A stretch of DNA of 64,000 bases. It comes from an uncultured Pseudomonadales bacterium (GTDB lineage Bacteria; Pseudomonadota; Gammaproteobacteria; Pseudomonadales; Pseudohongiellaceae). A program made the translations under genes and the position numbers. Below the pieces are notes generated by a model. That model ran no database searches and was not told the DNA's origin. It worked only from the letters and a program-made list of their open reading frames with translations. Shown piece by piece: positions 16,603-24,581 of this stretch (position 1 is its first letter; each line of letters begins with the position of its first letter). The DNA lies in the NCBI GenBank assembly GCA_949372635.1, contig CASIAB010000007.1:1-64000 (forward strand). The letters run 5' to 3'.

Positions 16603-18501
16603 ATGACCGATACTACTAGCGCTGCGTCAGCACTACCTATCGCTAGAAAGGAGATCACCTTCAGAGTTGTGTTATTGGGACTACTTCTAGCGGTGGTGAT
16701 GGGGGCCGCGAACGTCTACGTGGGCCTAAGAGCGGGCATGACCGTTTCCGCTTCCATACCTGCGGCCGTAATGGCCATGTTGTTATTTAAGATGCTGTTT
16801 AAGGATTCCAGCATCCTCGAGGCTAATCAGGTACAGACCTGTGCCTCTGCGGGAGAATCTCTCGCGGCAGGCATTATTTTCACCATGCCAGCCATGATCT
16901 TGATTGGCTTCTGGGATTCTTTCGATTTCTGGTCTGTAACCATTATCGCCCTAACTGGGGGGCTGTTAGGCATCCTATTCATGATCCCCATGCGTAAAGT
17001 CTTCATCCTCAACAACCCCGAACTCGCCTATCCAGAGGGCGTGGCCTGCGCAGCTGTGCTGCGCGCCGGCGAAGAAGATGGAGAGCAAACAGGTGCGGCG
17101 AAAAACCTCATGTTTGGCGGCATGTTAGGAGCTGGCGTGGCCTTGGGCGCGAAACTATTCGGCGTGTTCACAGCCACTTTAGAGGCAGCCACTGTTCTCA
17201 GTTCGCGCATATTCTATTTCGGTGGCGATCTTTCCCCGATGCTCATCGCCATCGGATTCATTGTGAGATTGAATGTCGCTATTCTTATTTTTATTGGCGG
17301 AGCCATCTCCTGGATTATTGCTATTCCCCTGCTGGGCACGGGCGATCAATTCCCGTCTGCGATAGATGGTGCTTATGAACTATGGAGCACTCAGATTCGC
17401 TATGTAGGTGTTGGAGCCATGGTGCTTGGCGGCTTTGCCTCCTTGTACTCTGTTCGCTACGGCCTAGTAGCCGCCATCAACGAACTGCGTAATAACCTGA
17501 GCAGCGGCAACATGATGAAACCCGATCTAGAACGGGACATCCCGATCTGGGCAATTATCACGCTTACCATCGGCTGCGTCTGCGTACTGGCCTATGTTAA
17601 CTATCGCTTTACCTCTGGTATCCGCATAACTCTGCTGGCTACAGCCGTGATGCTGGTCATGGGCTTCTTCTTTACTGCCGTCGCGAGCTACATCGTGGGT
17701 TTGGTGGGCAACTCCAATAGCCCCGTCTCAGGCATGACGATCACCGCGGTTCTCGTCGCCGGCGGCATGTTGTGGCTGTTCAATTACTCCGGAATGGAGG
17801 CTATGGTGGCAACGTTAGGCATCGCCGCCATCGTCTGCTGCGTTGCCGCGACCAGTGGCGATGTCTGTAACGACTTGAAGACTGGAGCCATCTTAGGTGC
17901 TGCACCCTTTCGACAACAGATCATGCAGATCGCCGGCGTGTTCGTTGCGGCGTTCGTTATGTCACCTGTGCTTAATTTGTTGCACAACAACATTGAAGGC
18001 GGCATCGGTGGTAGAGAACTATCTGCCCCTCAAGCTAGCCTGTTTGCCTCACTGGCGCGGGGCTTCTCCGGCGAGGGGCAACTTCCCTGGGACATGATCG
18101 GCTATGGCGTCCTCGTGGGTATCGTTATCCTGATTGTTGATTGGTATCTAAAATCTACCGGGAAAAAATTCAGAGCACATCTGATGCCCATTGCTGTCGG
18201 CATGTATCTGCCGTTTGGCCTTGCCACGCCGATTCTTATCGGTGGCCTGATCGCACACTTCCACACTAAGGGAACCCCTGAGGCGAGCCATGACAAGGTT
18301 TTGCACCGCGGCATACTGTTCTCATCGGGTGTTATCGCCGGCGAGGCATTGATGTCCGTCGGCCTAGCTTGCCTTACAGCACTAGGCGTCCAGTCACTCG
18401 ACATGGGCCTATCCACTGGACTCGTGACGATTCTCTCAATAACGGCAGCCGTATTAATAGTGTGGATGTTTCATAAGTTCACACAGCCAATGAACAGCTA
18501 G
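16603..18501 (+). CDS. OPT family oligopeptide transporter
   Basis: The 632-residue, very hydrophobic protein has about 14-16 predicted membrane segments. It opens with 'EITFRVVLLGLLLAVVMGAANVYVGLRAGMTVSASIPAAV', the signature of prokaryotic OPT transporters. Later landmarks are 'NPELAYPEGVACAAVLRAGEE', 'ATSGDVCNDLKTGAILGA' and 'YLPFGLATPILIGGLIAH'. These proton-coupled importers take up peptides or metal-chelate compounds across the inner membrane. The gene is 93 bases upstream of the amine dehydrogenase operon on the same strand. Whether it feeds that operon is not shown by sequence. Confidence 0.9.
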   Translation: MTDTTSAASALPIARKEITFRVVLLGLLLAVVMGAANVYVGLRAGMTVSASIPAAVMAMLLFKMLFKDSSILEANQVQTCASAGESLAAGIIFTMPAMILIGFWDSFDFWSVTIIALTGGLLGILFMIPMRKVFILNNPELAYPEGVACAAVLRAGEEDGEQTGAAKNLMFGGMLGAGVALGAKLFGVFTATLEAATVLSSRIFYFGGDLSPMLIAIGFIVRLNVAILIFIGGAISWIIAIPLLGTGDQFPSAIDGAYELWSTQIRYVGVGAMVLGGFASLYSVRYGLVAAINELRNNLSSGNMMKPDLERDIPIWAIITLTIGCVCVLAYVNYRFTSGIRITLLATAVMLVMGFFFTAVASYIVGLVGNSNSPVSGMTITAVLVAGGMLWLFNYSGMEAMVATLGIAAIVCCVAATSGDVCNDLKTGAILGAAPFRQQIMQIAGVFVAAFVMSPVLNLLHNNIEGGIGGRELSAPQASLFASLARGFSGEGQLPWDMIGYGVLVGIVILIVDWYLKSTGKKFRAHLMPIAVGMYLPFGLATPILIGGLIAHFHTKGTPEASHDKVLHRGILFSSGVIAGEALMSVGLACLTALGVQSLDMGLSTGLVTILSITAAVLIVWMFHKFTQPMNS

Positions 18502-18594
18502 AAAAAGCAACACAATTAGCTTTGTACTCTTAAGAGAATAGTTGTTAACGTTAGTGGCATACACCAACAATCCTGCGATCTGAGGAGATACGGA

Positions 18595-19686
18595 ATGCGT
18601 GTTACCACCTTGGCGCTAGCTCTAGCGCTCTTTATGCCGCTAGCTTCGGCACAGATAGCGCCAGAAGAAATTAGCATCGAAACGATGTCCGATCCCGGGC
18701 CTAACTGGTTCATTTCCAAGACGGGAAATGGCGGCTATATCTTCGATGCAACTACCGGTGAGATGCAGGGATTGCTCTCCCTCTCCCGCTATACGCCATC
18801 AATTACAATGTGGCAACCTCGACGTGAATTCTATGCGACCGAATCCTACCTCTCGCGAGGCGTGCACGGCGAGCGTACCGATCTGGTCGCTGTCTACGAT
18901 TTTGAGAACCTGAGCCCCGTAGCAGAGATTATCATTCCCAATCACATGGCACGCCTGTCTTTCCGCAATCATCTCGGTCTCATGAACAATGGCCGTCACC
19001 TTGCAGTATTGAATATGAACCCCGGCCATTCGGTCTCCATCGTCGATGTGGAAGATCGAGTCTTTATCTACGAGGCCTCTACTCCTGGTTGCGCAGTCAT
19101 CATGCCCGTAGCAGATAGCGACTTTCTGCAGCTTTGCGGCGACGGCACACTGCAGCTAATTCAGCTGGATATTAGTGGCTTCGAAGAGAATCGTGTACGT
19201 AGCGATATTTTCTTTAACGTTATGGAGGATGCCATCTTCGATCGAACTGCGCGCAGCGCTGATGGCTGGTATCTAATTACCCATGCGGGGATTATTTATG
19301 AAGTTGCAAGCCAAGGTTCTGAAATCATCATCAGCGATAGCTGGAGCGTAACCCAAGAGGGAGAAGATTCCTGGCGACCTGGTGGCGACGAGTTTATTAC
19401 TGCCCATCGCGATACCGCGCTGCTATATGTTGTCATGCATGAAGGCGAGGTTGATACGCACCACGTCCCCGGAGAAGAGATATGGGTGCTGGATGCGAAT
19501 TCTGGCAACCGAGTTCATAGAATAAAGCTTGAAGTTCCAGCCTCGTCCATAATGGTTACTCAGGAGGCCGAGCCGAAGCTTATCGTAGCAGATGACAACG
19601 GCGGCACTCATGTATATGACGCGCTCACATTTGCCTTTGAACGCACAATTGTAACTCCCGGCGCCGCCTTGTTTGAGGATTTCTAG
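18595..19686 (+). CDS. aauB: Amine dehydrogenase large (beta-propeller) subunit
   Basis: The 363-residue protein has a signal peptide (about 1-20, cut after ASA) and the propeller pattern of the methylamine/aromatic amine dehydrogenase heavy chain. Visible elements are 'GGYIFDATTGEMQGLLSLSRYTP', 'FYATESYLSRGVHGERTDLVAVYD', 'TPGCAVIMP', 'LQLCGDGTL' and 'HEGEVDTHHVPGEEIWVLD'. In these alpha2-beta2 periplasmic enzymes the large subunit forms the substrate channel over the TTQ cofactor of the small subunit. The downstream order (mauE, mauD, small subunit, cytochrome) matches aau/mau clusters. I chose the aau name because the small subunit has 14 cysteines and other details of the aromatic amine enzyme; a different primary amine as substrate is possible. 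Confidence 0.85.
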   Translation: MRVTTLALALALFMPLASAQIAPEEISIETMSDPGPNWFISKTGNGGYIFDATTGEMQGLLSLSRYTPSITMWQPRREFYATESYLSRGVHGERTDLVAVYDFENLSPVAEIIIPNHMARLSFRNHLGLMNNGRHLAVLNMNPGHSVSIVDVEDRVFIYEASTPGCAVIMPVADSDFLQLCGDGTLQLIQLDISGFEENRVRSDIFFNVMEDAIFDRTARSADGWYLITHAGIIYEVASQGSEIIISDSWSVTQEGEDSWRPGGDEFITAHRDTALLYVVMHEGEVDTHHVPGEEIWVLDANSGNRVHRIKLEVPASSIMVTQEAEPKLIVADDNGGTHVYDALTFAFERTIVTPGAALFEDF

Positions 19687-19689
19687 ATC

Positions 19690-20268
19690 GTGATCGATCC
19701 GCTACTGCTAAAAATTATTTCACTCGGTTTCGCTTTGCTATTTCTGATCGCTGCCGTGCATAAATTTAGCAACCGCGAGCATTTCCGAGCAAGCTTCGAG
19801 GCTTATGAAATAATTCCAGCAAGCCTATCTGCTCTCGTGACGAAAATTATTCCCCCATTCGAATTACTCTTAGGTGTTGGATGGTTAGCTTTTGGCCTAT
19901 TCGCTATCGAATTCAAACTTGTTACTCTTGCTAGTGTTGGCCTATTGGTAAGTTACGCCTTGGCTATAGGTATAAACCTTAAGCGCGGCAGAAACTACAT
20001 CGATTGTGGCTGCACCTTCTCTAACAGTAACACATCAAACGCAGACAGCGGCTCGCAGCAAATTTCATTGGGGCTTTTTTACCGAAATGTATTGCTAATT
20101 ATCATGGCAATTGTGTGCATAATTCCTGCTGGTGATCGTAGCCTGCAGCTTATAGATGTTTTCGCCTTATTCTTTTCTGTTGCTGCATTAATATTGTTAT
20201 ATGAAACTTTTAATCAAATACTGACGACTAGAAATACGATTAATTCTTGGAGAAAAAACAATGCTTGA
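19690..20268 (+). CDS. mauE: MauE-family membrane protein for amine dehydrogenase maturation
   Basis: The 192-residue protein starts at GTG three bases after the large-subunit stop. It has about four to five hydrophobic segments in the MauE/DoxX-like arrangement, including 'FALLFLIAAVHKFSNREHFRASFEAYEIIP', 'PFELLLGVGWL' and the 'DCGC' pair after 'INLKRGRNYI'. In mau/aau systems MauE and MauD are needed for disulfide formation and stability of the cysteine-rich small subunit. Its end overlaps the mauD start by eight bases, indicating translational coupling. Confidence 0.85.
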   Translation: MIDPLLLKIISLGFALLFLIAAVHKFSNREHFRASFEAYEIIPASLSALVTKIIPPFELLLGVGWLAFGLFAIEFKLVTLASVGLLVSYALAIGINLKRGRNYIDCGCTFSNSNTSNADSGSQQISLGLFYRNVLLIIMAIVCIIPAGDRSLQLIDVFALFFSVAALILLYETFNQILTTRNTINSWRKNNA

Positions 20269-20905
20269 AGCCTTGTTAGTCTCCAATATAGTTTTATGGA
20301 TTTTAGTTTTCGTGTTGTCACTACTCGTCTTAGCACTTTCTCGACAAGTTGGAATTCTTCACGAGCGCGTCGCCCCTGCCGGCGCACTCATGCCTACCAA
20401 TGGCCCGAAAGTCGGCGAACTCACAGAAGAGATATCTCTGAAAAGCATACACGACCAAGTACTGACCATAGGCGGTGCTTCTACTGGCAATCTAGCCTCT
20501 TTCATTCTATTTATTTCGCCCACTTGCCCAGTGTGCAAATCATTGGTACCTACGGCAAAGTCTCTAGTGACTTCCGAGAGACACCGTATGCAACTTCTAT
20601 TCGCGAGCGATGGCGATGCGCTTGAACAGCATCAACGTTATGCGAAAGGCTTGGACCTTGGCGATTACCCCTATGTGTTGTCTGAGGCATTGGGCCGAGC
20701 TTTTGAGGTCAGCAAGCTGCCTTTCGCCGTATTAATAGGTGCGGATGGAATCCTTAAGGGCAAGGGACTGGTGAACACAAGGGAACATATGGAAAGCCTG
20801 ATTGAATCGATGGATTCGGGCGTAGTGAGCGTACAGGAATATATTGGCAGCATTCAGAACGAGCAAGAAGATATTGAGCCTTCAGCGATGGAACACACAT
20901 CATGA
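20261..20905 (+). CDS. mauD: MauD, thioredoxin-like maturation protein
   Basis: The 214-residue protein has an N-terminal membrane anchor (about 5-27) followed by a thioredoxin-fold domain. The redox motif CPVC lies in 'FISPTCPVCKSLVPTAKSL', with the cis-Pro region 'VSKLPFAVLIGADG'. MauD is thought to handle disulfide formation or isomerisation in the small subunit, which here has 14 cysteines. The gene overlaps mauE upstream by eight bases and the small-subunit gene downstream by four (ATGA). Confidence 0.9.
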   Translation: MLEALLVSNIVLWILVFVLSLLVLALSRQVGILHERVAPAGALMPTNGPKVGELTEEISLKSIHDQVLTIGGASTGNLASFILFISPTCPVCKSLVPTAKSLVTSERHRMQLLFASDGDALEQHQRYAKGLDLGDYPYVLSEALGRAFEVSKLPFAVLIGADGILKGKGLVNTREHMESLIESMDSGVVSVQEYIGSIQNEQEDIEPSAMEHTS

Positions 20906-21444
20906 ATATAGAAAAAATCATAGAACGTGGTTACTACTGGATTGACAATCAAGCGAGGTCGTCGAGCTTGGCATTGGCACGGAGAATATCCCGTAGAAGT
21001 TTTCTCTCCAAACTAGGAACGATGCTGGCAGGCGCTGCCGCATTCCCGTTGCTGCCCGTAGCACGGTCGTTTGCACAAAGTTCTGTTGAAGAAGTTGGTG
21101 ATCCACAGAGCTGCGAATACTGGCGTTACTGCGCCATGAGCGGCACGCTCTGCTCGTGTTGTGGAGGTACCTATACTTCTTGCCCTCCAGGATCTGAGGC
21201 TTCACCAATCACCTGGGTCGGCACTTGCCGTAATCCAGTGGACGGCAGGGACTACCTAATGTCTTACAACGACTGCTGTGGTAAGTCGGTGTGTTCCCGC
21301 TGTGGCTGTCACAACACAGAGGGCGATAAGCCTCTTTATTTCAACAGCAATAGTAATAGCGTCCTGTGGTGTTTCGGCACCGAGAATACGAGCTATCACT
21401 GCACAGTCTCTCTAGTATTAGGTACCACCGACGAAACGAACTAG
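20902..21444 (+). CDS. aauA: Amine dehydrogenase small subunit (TTQ-bearing, aromatic-amine type)
   Basis: The 180-residue precursor has a twin-arginine signal ('SRRSFLSKLG', cut near AQS) and 14 cysteines in the spacing of aromatic amine dehydrogenase. Without gaps against the Alcaligenes faecalis enzyme as I recall it, the two tryptophans that cross-link to tryptophan tryptophylquinone are W105 ('PITWVGTC') and W156 ('VLWCFG'). The catalytic base is D124 ('YNDCCG') and the active-site Thr is T168 ('HCTVS'). The other active-site aspartate (Asp84 in AADH, Asp32 in methylamine dehydrogenase) is Ser80 here ('CAMSGTLC', codon AGC). That residue matters for TTQ formation in methylamine dehydrogenase, so activity may be altered. 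No mauG gene is in the window. Confidence 0.9.
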   Translation: MNIEKIIERGYYWIDNQARSSSLALARRISRRSFLSKLGTMLAGAAAFPLLPVARSFAQSSVEEVGDPQSCEYWRYCAMSGTLCSCCGGTYTSCPPGSEASPITWVGTCRNPVDGRDYLMSYNDCCGKSVCSRCGCHNTEGDKPLYFNSNSNSVLWCFGTENTSYHCTVSLVLGTTDETN

Positions 21445-21462
21445 CGGCGGAATTTTCAGTTA

Positions 21463-21879
21463 ATGAATCTATTTCCTCTCGAAAGAACTGTCCTGTTAAT
21501 TGCGCTGCTTGGTCTCAGCAGCAATGTTCTTCCAGCAAGTCCCCACATCAACTACCTACTCTATTGCACTGGCTGCCATGCAGCAGACGGTGCGGGTAAA
21601 CCACCCAATGTCCCCTCGCTTCGGCACGAACTCGGCCGCATGATTTCGGTACCCGAAATGCGCAGCTACCTAGTTAGAATTCCAGGCGCATCACAGGCTC
21701 CCATTTCCGATGCAGATCTCACCGATGTAATTAATTGGCTCCTTCATGAATTCAATAGCGATACCTTGCCACCCAACTTTGAAGAGTACTCGTTAGAAGA
21801 AGTCTCTAGCGCGCGCCAAAATATTCTTGCTGATCCGCTGAAGTATCGAGCAGAGCACTGGAAAGCTTACGACGAATAG
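21463..21879 (+). CDS. Periplasmic monohaem cytochrome c of the amine dehydrogenase operon
   Basis: The 138-residue protein has a signal peptide (about 1-25) and one haem c site, CTGCH, in 'LLYCTGCHAADGAGKPPNVPSL'. The continuation 'EMRSYLVRIPGASQAPISDADLTDVINWLL' is typical of small cytochromes linked to amine or alcohol dehydrogenases. It starts 18 bases after the small-subunit gene and is the likely electron acceptor from TTQ, taking the place of azurin or amicyanin, neither of which is encoded here. The C-terminal 40 residues are polar. Confidence 0.85.
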   Translation: MNLFPLERTVLLIALLGLSSNVLPASPHINYLLYCTGCHAADGAGKPPNVPSLRHELGRMISVPEMRSYLVRIPGASQAPISDADLTDVINWLLHEFNSDTLPPNFEEYSLEEVSSARQNILADPLKYRAEHWKAYDE

Positions 21880-21974
21880 CTACGAATATTAAAGTGATCC
21901 AACACCACTCAAGCATAGACATACGGCTGCTTAGCTCTTTTTCTTTTGGCTAAATCACTCAGAATGTCAAAATC

Positions 21975-22249
21975 ATGCACTTCAAGACAATACTTAGCAC
22001 ACTACTGACCGTCATATTGCTAACCCATCGCTGCTTGCCGCGCAGGAACGCTTCCTCGAGATAAAGACCTTGATGGCGGATGAAGAAATCAAGGCATCTG
22101 ACGTGAACGATCTATCCCGCCGCCAGCTTGATGCATTAAATACTAGGCTTATACGCCACACCGCGAAAGAGGCAACAGTTCTGCAGGTAAAAAACAAAGC
22201 AGTGATCGAAGCAGAAGCAGATAGATGGACAGAATCCGTTCGAAACTAG
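21975..22249 (+). pseudogene. Frameshifted small secreted protein gene
   Basis: ATG 21975 opens a secretion-like leader (MHFKTILSTLLTVILL). A one-base change near 22020 moves the frame to 'NPSLLAAQERFLEIKTLMADEEI', 'NDLSRRQLDALNTRLIRHTAKEA' and 'AEADRWTESVRN', ending at TAG 22247-22249. The joined product would be a helical periplasmic protein of about 90 residues. I do not recognise the family. It follows the amine dehydrogenase operon by 95 bases on the same strand. No other content was seen in the 399-base stretch 21880-22278. Confidence 0.5.
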
Positions 22250-22278
22250 TCGATTCTTGACGCTAACGCGGTAAAACG

Positions 22279-22674
22279 TCACACAGAACCGTTTGCCAAT
22301 ACCGCCTTCAATCCTTCAAAGGAAACACTCATGCCGTGTTCTATTGCTGGGGAAAACTGATCCGGCGCTATTTCCGTTGCCCAAGAGAAATGACAGCCCT
22401 TCTGGCTTACAGACAATTTTATCGTAGCCAGGTGATGCTCTAGCGGCGTAGGTGTCTTGATCGCAGAATACTGTAGGCAGTGACTCTCATTATCCAAGGT
22501 GATAATTCTTTCCTGAACCTCACCGATGCCCTCCATCGTGAATGAACGAACTCCATCCTCTTGTGTGATCGAGTCTACGGCTGGGACCCAATCGGAACGT
22601 GTCACGTCGGCGAATATCGCCCAGACTTCTTCTAAGGGATAAGCCAGTTCTTCTTCAATAGTTACAGTCTTCAT
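22279..22674 (-). CDS. SRPBCC (START/polyketide-cyclase fold) family protein
   Basis: The start is ATG 22672-22674, directly after a strong ribosome binding site (AGGAGAGGTGAG). The 131-residue product shows the SRPBCC pattern: an initial strand 'KTVTIEEELAYPLEEVWAIFADVTRSDWVPAVDS', then 'GSFTMEGIGEVQERI'-like strands and a final helix 'AIEHGMSVSFEGLKAVL'. These folds bind hydrophobic ligands; the ligand here cannot be inferred. It lies downstream of a DUF2834-type gene on the same strand. Confidence 0.7.
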   Translation of the reverse strand: MKTVTIEEELAYPLEEVWAIFADVTRSDWVPAVDSITQEDGVRSFTMEGIGEVQERIITLDNESHCLQYSAIKTPTPLEHHLATIKLSVSQKGCHFSWATEIAPDQFSPAIEHGMSVSFEGLKAVLANGSV

Positions 22675-22693
22675 CTCACCTCTCCTCACTTAC

Positions 22694-22894
22694 TTAACTG
22701 GTAGCTCGAGTGCGCGCCCAGATATAGACGGGAAGCGCACATGACAGACCAATAAAAAGGTTAAGTGCAATGAATACCCAAGATTGAGGTCCGACTACAA
22801 GATTAGAAAACATATAGATCCAAAACACAAACGAACTAATCAACAGATCTGCGGTGAATCCTCCCGCCGCGCCATTCACACACGTTGCTGCCAC
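22694..22894 (-). CDS. DUF2834-type membrane protein, start uncertain or lost
   Basis: From GTG 22894 the frame gives 66 residues with two membrane segments: 'GGFTADLLISSFVFWIYMFSN' and 'WVFIALNLFIGLSCALPVYIW'. This is the conserved end of DUF2834 proteins, which are normally about 100-110 residues. The same frame remains open upstream to the double stop TAA-TAG at 22994-22999 and still reads family-like text ('VSGNGLDLFFVAA'). No ATG, GTG or TTG with a ribosome binding site lies there. The gene may therefore have lost its start and be decaying. The rest of the 301-base gap up to 23195 shows nothing clear. Confidence 0.5.
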   Translation of the reverse strand: MAATCVNGAAGGFTADLLISSFVFWIYMFSNLVVGPQSWVFIALNLFIGLSCALPVYIWARTRATS

Positions 22895-23195
22895 AAAGAA
22901 TAAATCTAGACCATTTCCGGAAACAAAATTCGTGGAAAAGACTATCGGTATTACAGCACGCAGATTGGCTAGTGTAAGATTTTTTGTATTCTCCTATTAC
23001 GCCTCTATCCATTGTAGAGCTAGTCTCGCCAAATAGCGGTCTGTATTCAATTACCTTTTAGGTAATGAATCTGCTTTACTATCCGGCGGCTGCGAAGGCA
23101 GATTTTGTGGTATTCTGCCTAAAAATACCAAGGCGGCTTTCCCTTCGAGTTTCTTCGCTAGGTTAACCAGAGTTGCCCAGAAGCTGGAGTTAGTC

Positions 23196-24155
23196 ATGCG
23201 AAATAGATTACAAACACTGGTAAAGAGCCTATTGGTGATTGCTTGCATAAGCGTATCCTTCAATAGTTCTGCACAAGACCCTGAATGGGTCGATCTCGCC
23301 GTTCATAACTTCGGCGCACCTATCAACACCATGTGGGCCGAGGGAGAACTTTCCTTTGCTGCCGACGGTACGATGGTCTACTGCAGCGCGAGACAGGATA
23401 TGGCTGTAGCTCCGGGCGACCCAAAAGACCTCTATATCGCTACTTTCAATGCCGAGACTGGAAGCTGGAATACTCCAGTAAATATGGGCATACCAATCAA
23501 TGCACCACCGGCAACCGATGCCGACCCCATGCGCGCCGGCGATGATCGCGAGCCATGGATAACTGCCGACGGCAATACTATCTACTTCAAATCTGACCGT
23601 CTCGCCACTACTAGCCCGCGTAATGCGAATGATCTTTTCATTACTCGCAAGGTCAATGGACAGTGGAGCACCCCAGAGTTGATAGGCTTTCCTATCAGCA
23701 CAAACGTTGGCAACGAGCACTGTCCTGCTATTCTCCAAGACGGCGAGACGCTCTGCTTCGCGTCAATGCGTGAAGGCGGCTACGGTGGATCCGACATCTA
23801 TTGCTCCAAGCCAGACGGCAATGGTGGTTGGCAGGAGCCCGTTAATCAGGGGCCAAATATAAATACAGCAGCCGAAGAATTCCATTTTTCCCAAGACAAG
23901 GACGGCATGGTGTATTTCACCTCCTCCAAACCTGGCGGCTTTGGTGGCACCGATATCTACAGCGCGATGATGCAAGGTGAAAATACTTGGGCGGCAGCTA
24001 GAAACCTTGGATCACAAGTGAATACGTCCGGAGCCGATATGTGCCCCGCATTCCCACCAGGCGACAATACAATTACCTGGTTCTCCACTCGGGACGACAA
24101 TAGCCTTGGTAACATAGACATATTTTGGACCAACAAACTGAATGTGAGCGAGTAG
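23196..24155 (+). CDS. Secreted PD40 (WD40-like/TolB-type) beta-propeller protein
   Basis: The 319-residue protein has a signal peptide (about 1-27, cut near SAQ) and four to five PD40 repeats, each with a 'DG..I.F.S.R.GG.GG.DIY' pattern. Clear copies are 'FASMREGGYGGSDIYCSK', 'YFTSSKPGGFGGTDIYSA' and 'WFSTRDDNSLGNIDIFW'. Such propellers occur in TolB and in OmpA-linked periplasmic proteins; here there is no enzymatic or peptidoglycan-binding domain. The role is unknown, possibly binding of proteins or glycans. A broken lipoprotein gene and the DUF1080 gene follow on the same strand. Confidence 0.75.
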   Translation: MRNRLQTLVKSLLVIACISVSFNSSAQDPEWVDLAVHNFGAPINTMWAEGELSFAADGTMVYCSARQDMAVAPGDPKDLYIATFNAETGSWNTPVNMGIPINAPPATDADPMRAGDDREPWITADGNTIYFKSDRLATTSPRNANDLFITRKVNGQWSTPELIGFPISTNVGNEHCPAILQDGETLCFASMREGGYGGSDIYCSKPDGNGGWQEPVNQGPNINTAAEEFHFSQDKDGMVYFTSSKPGGFGGTDIYSAMMQGENTWAAARNLGSQVNTSGADMCPAFPPGDNTITWFSTRDDNSLGNIDIFWTNKLNVSE

Positions 24156-24203
24156 TATTATTATGAAAAAAATAATCGCCTAGCATGCCGCTTCCGCCAG
24201 AAT

Positions 24204-24581
24204 ATGTTATCTACAGTAGGCGTGCTGTTACTTGTCTCCTGCGCTGTAAGCCCAGAGACTCAGGCGAAGATGGACGAATACACCAGAACGATTCTGAGCT
24301 GTTTGGGCGATGCAGAGTGTCCTAGCAAGTGAGTCGTTGCCAGAACATGGACGCTGCAAAATTCTGACTTCAATACCCGCGGCGAAAGTGACATTCGCAT
24401 CAACGCCAGTAGCAACATTATCAGCCAAAGCGTTATTGGCGTCACTGTCACTAAAGTCGCGAATGATTTCGGAGGATTCCAGCTCGTTGCCGACCTCGAA
24501 TTTTTTAGTGCCAGTTCATTCCCAGAAATATGGGATCTAAACGTAGATTTTAATAAAACAATTAACGGAACATCTGAATGA
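24204..24581 (+). pseudogene. Lipoprotein gene with an in-frame TGA
   Basis: ATG 24204 opens 'MLSTVGVLLLVSCAVSPETQ', a clear lipoprotein signal with lipobox LVSC. After 42 codons a TGA (24330-24332) interrupts it. The same frame continues for 82 more codons of protein-like text ('TWTLQNSDFNTRGESDIRIN', 'VIGVTVTKVANDFGGFQLV') to a TGA at 24579-24581 that overlaps the next gene's ATG by four bases. The overlap suggests an operon with the DUF1080 gene. The family is not recognised. The internal TGA follows 'CPSK' and is not at a redox motif, so simple inactivation is more likely than recoding. Confidence 0.55.

Noticed and set aside
24330..24332. In-frame TGA considered as selenocysteine
   Set aside because: It follows 'CPSK' in a lipoprotein with no redox motif and no family where Cys is expected at that place. 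Inactivating mutation is simpler.
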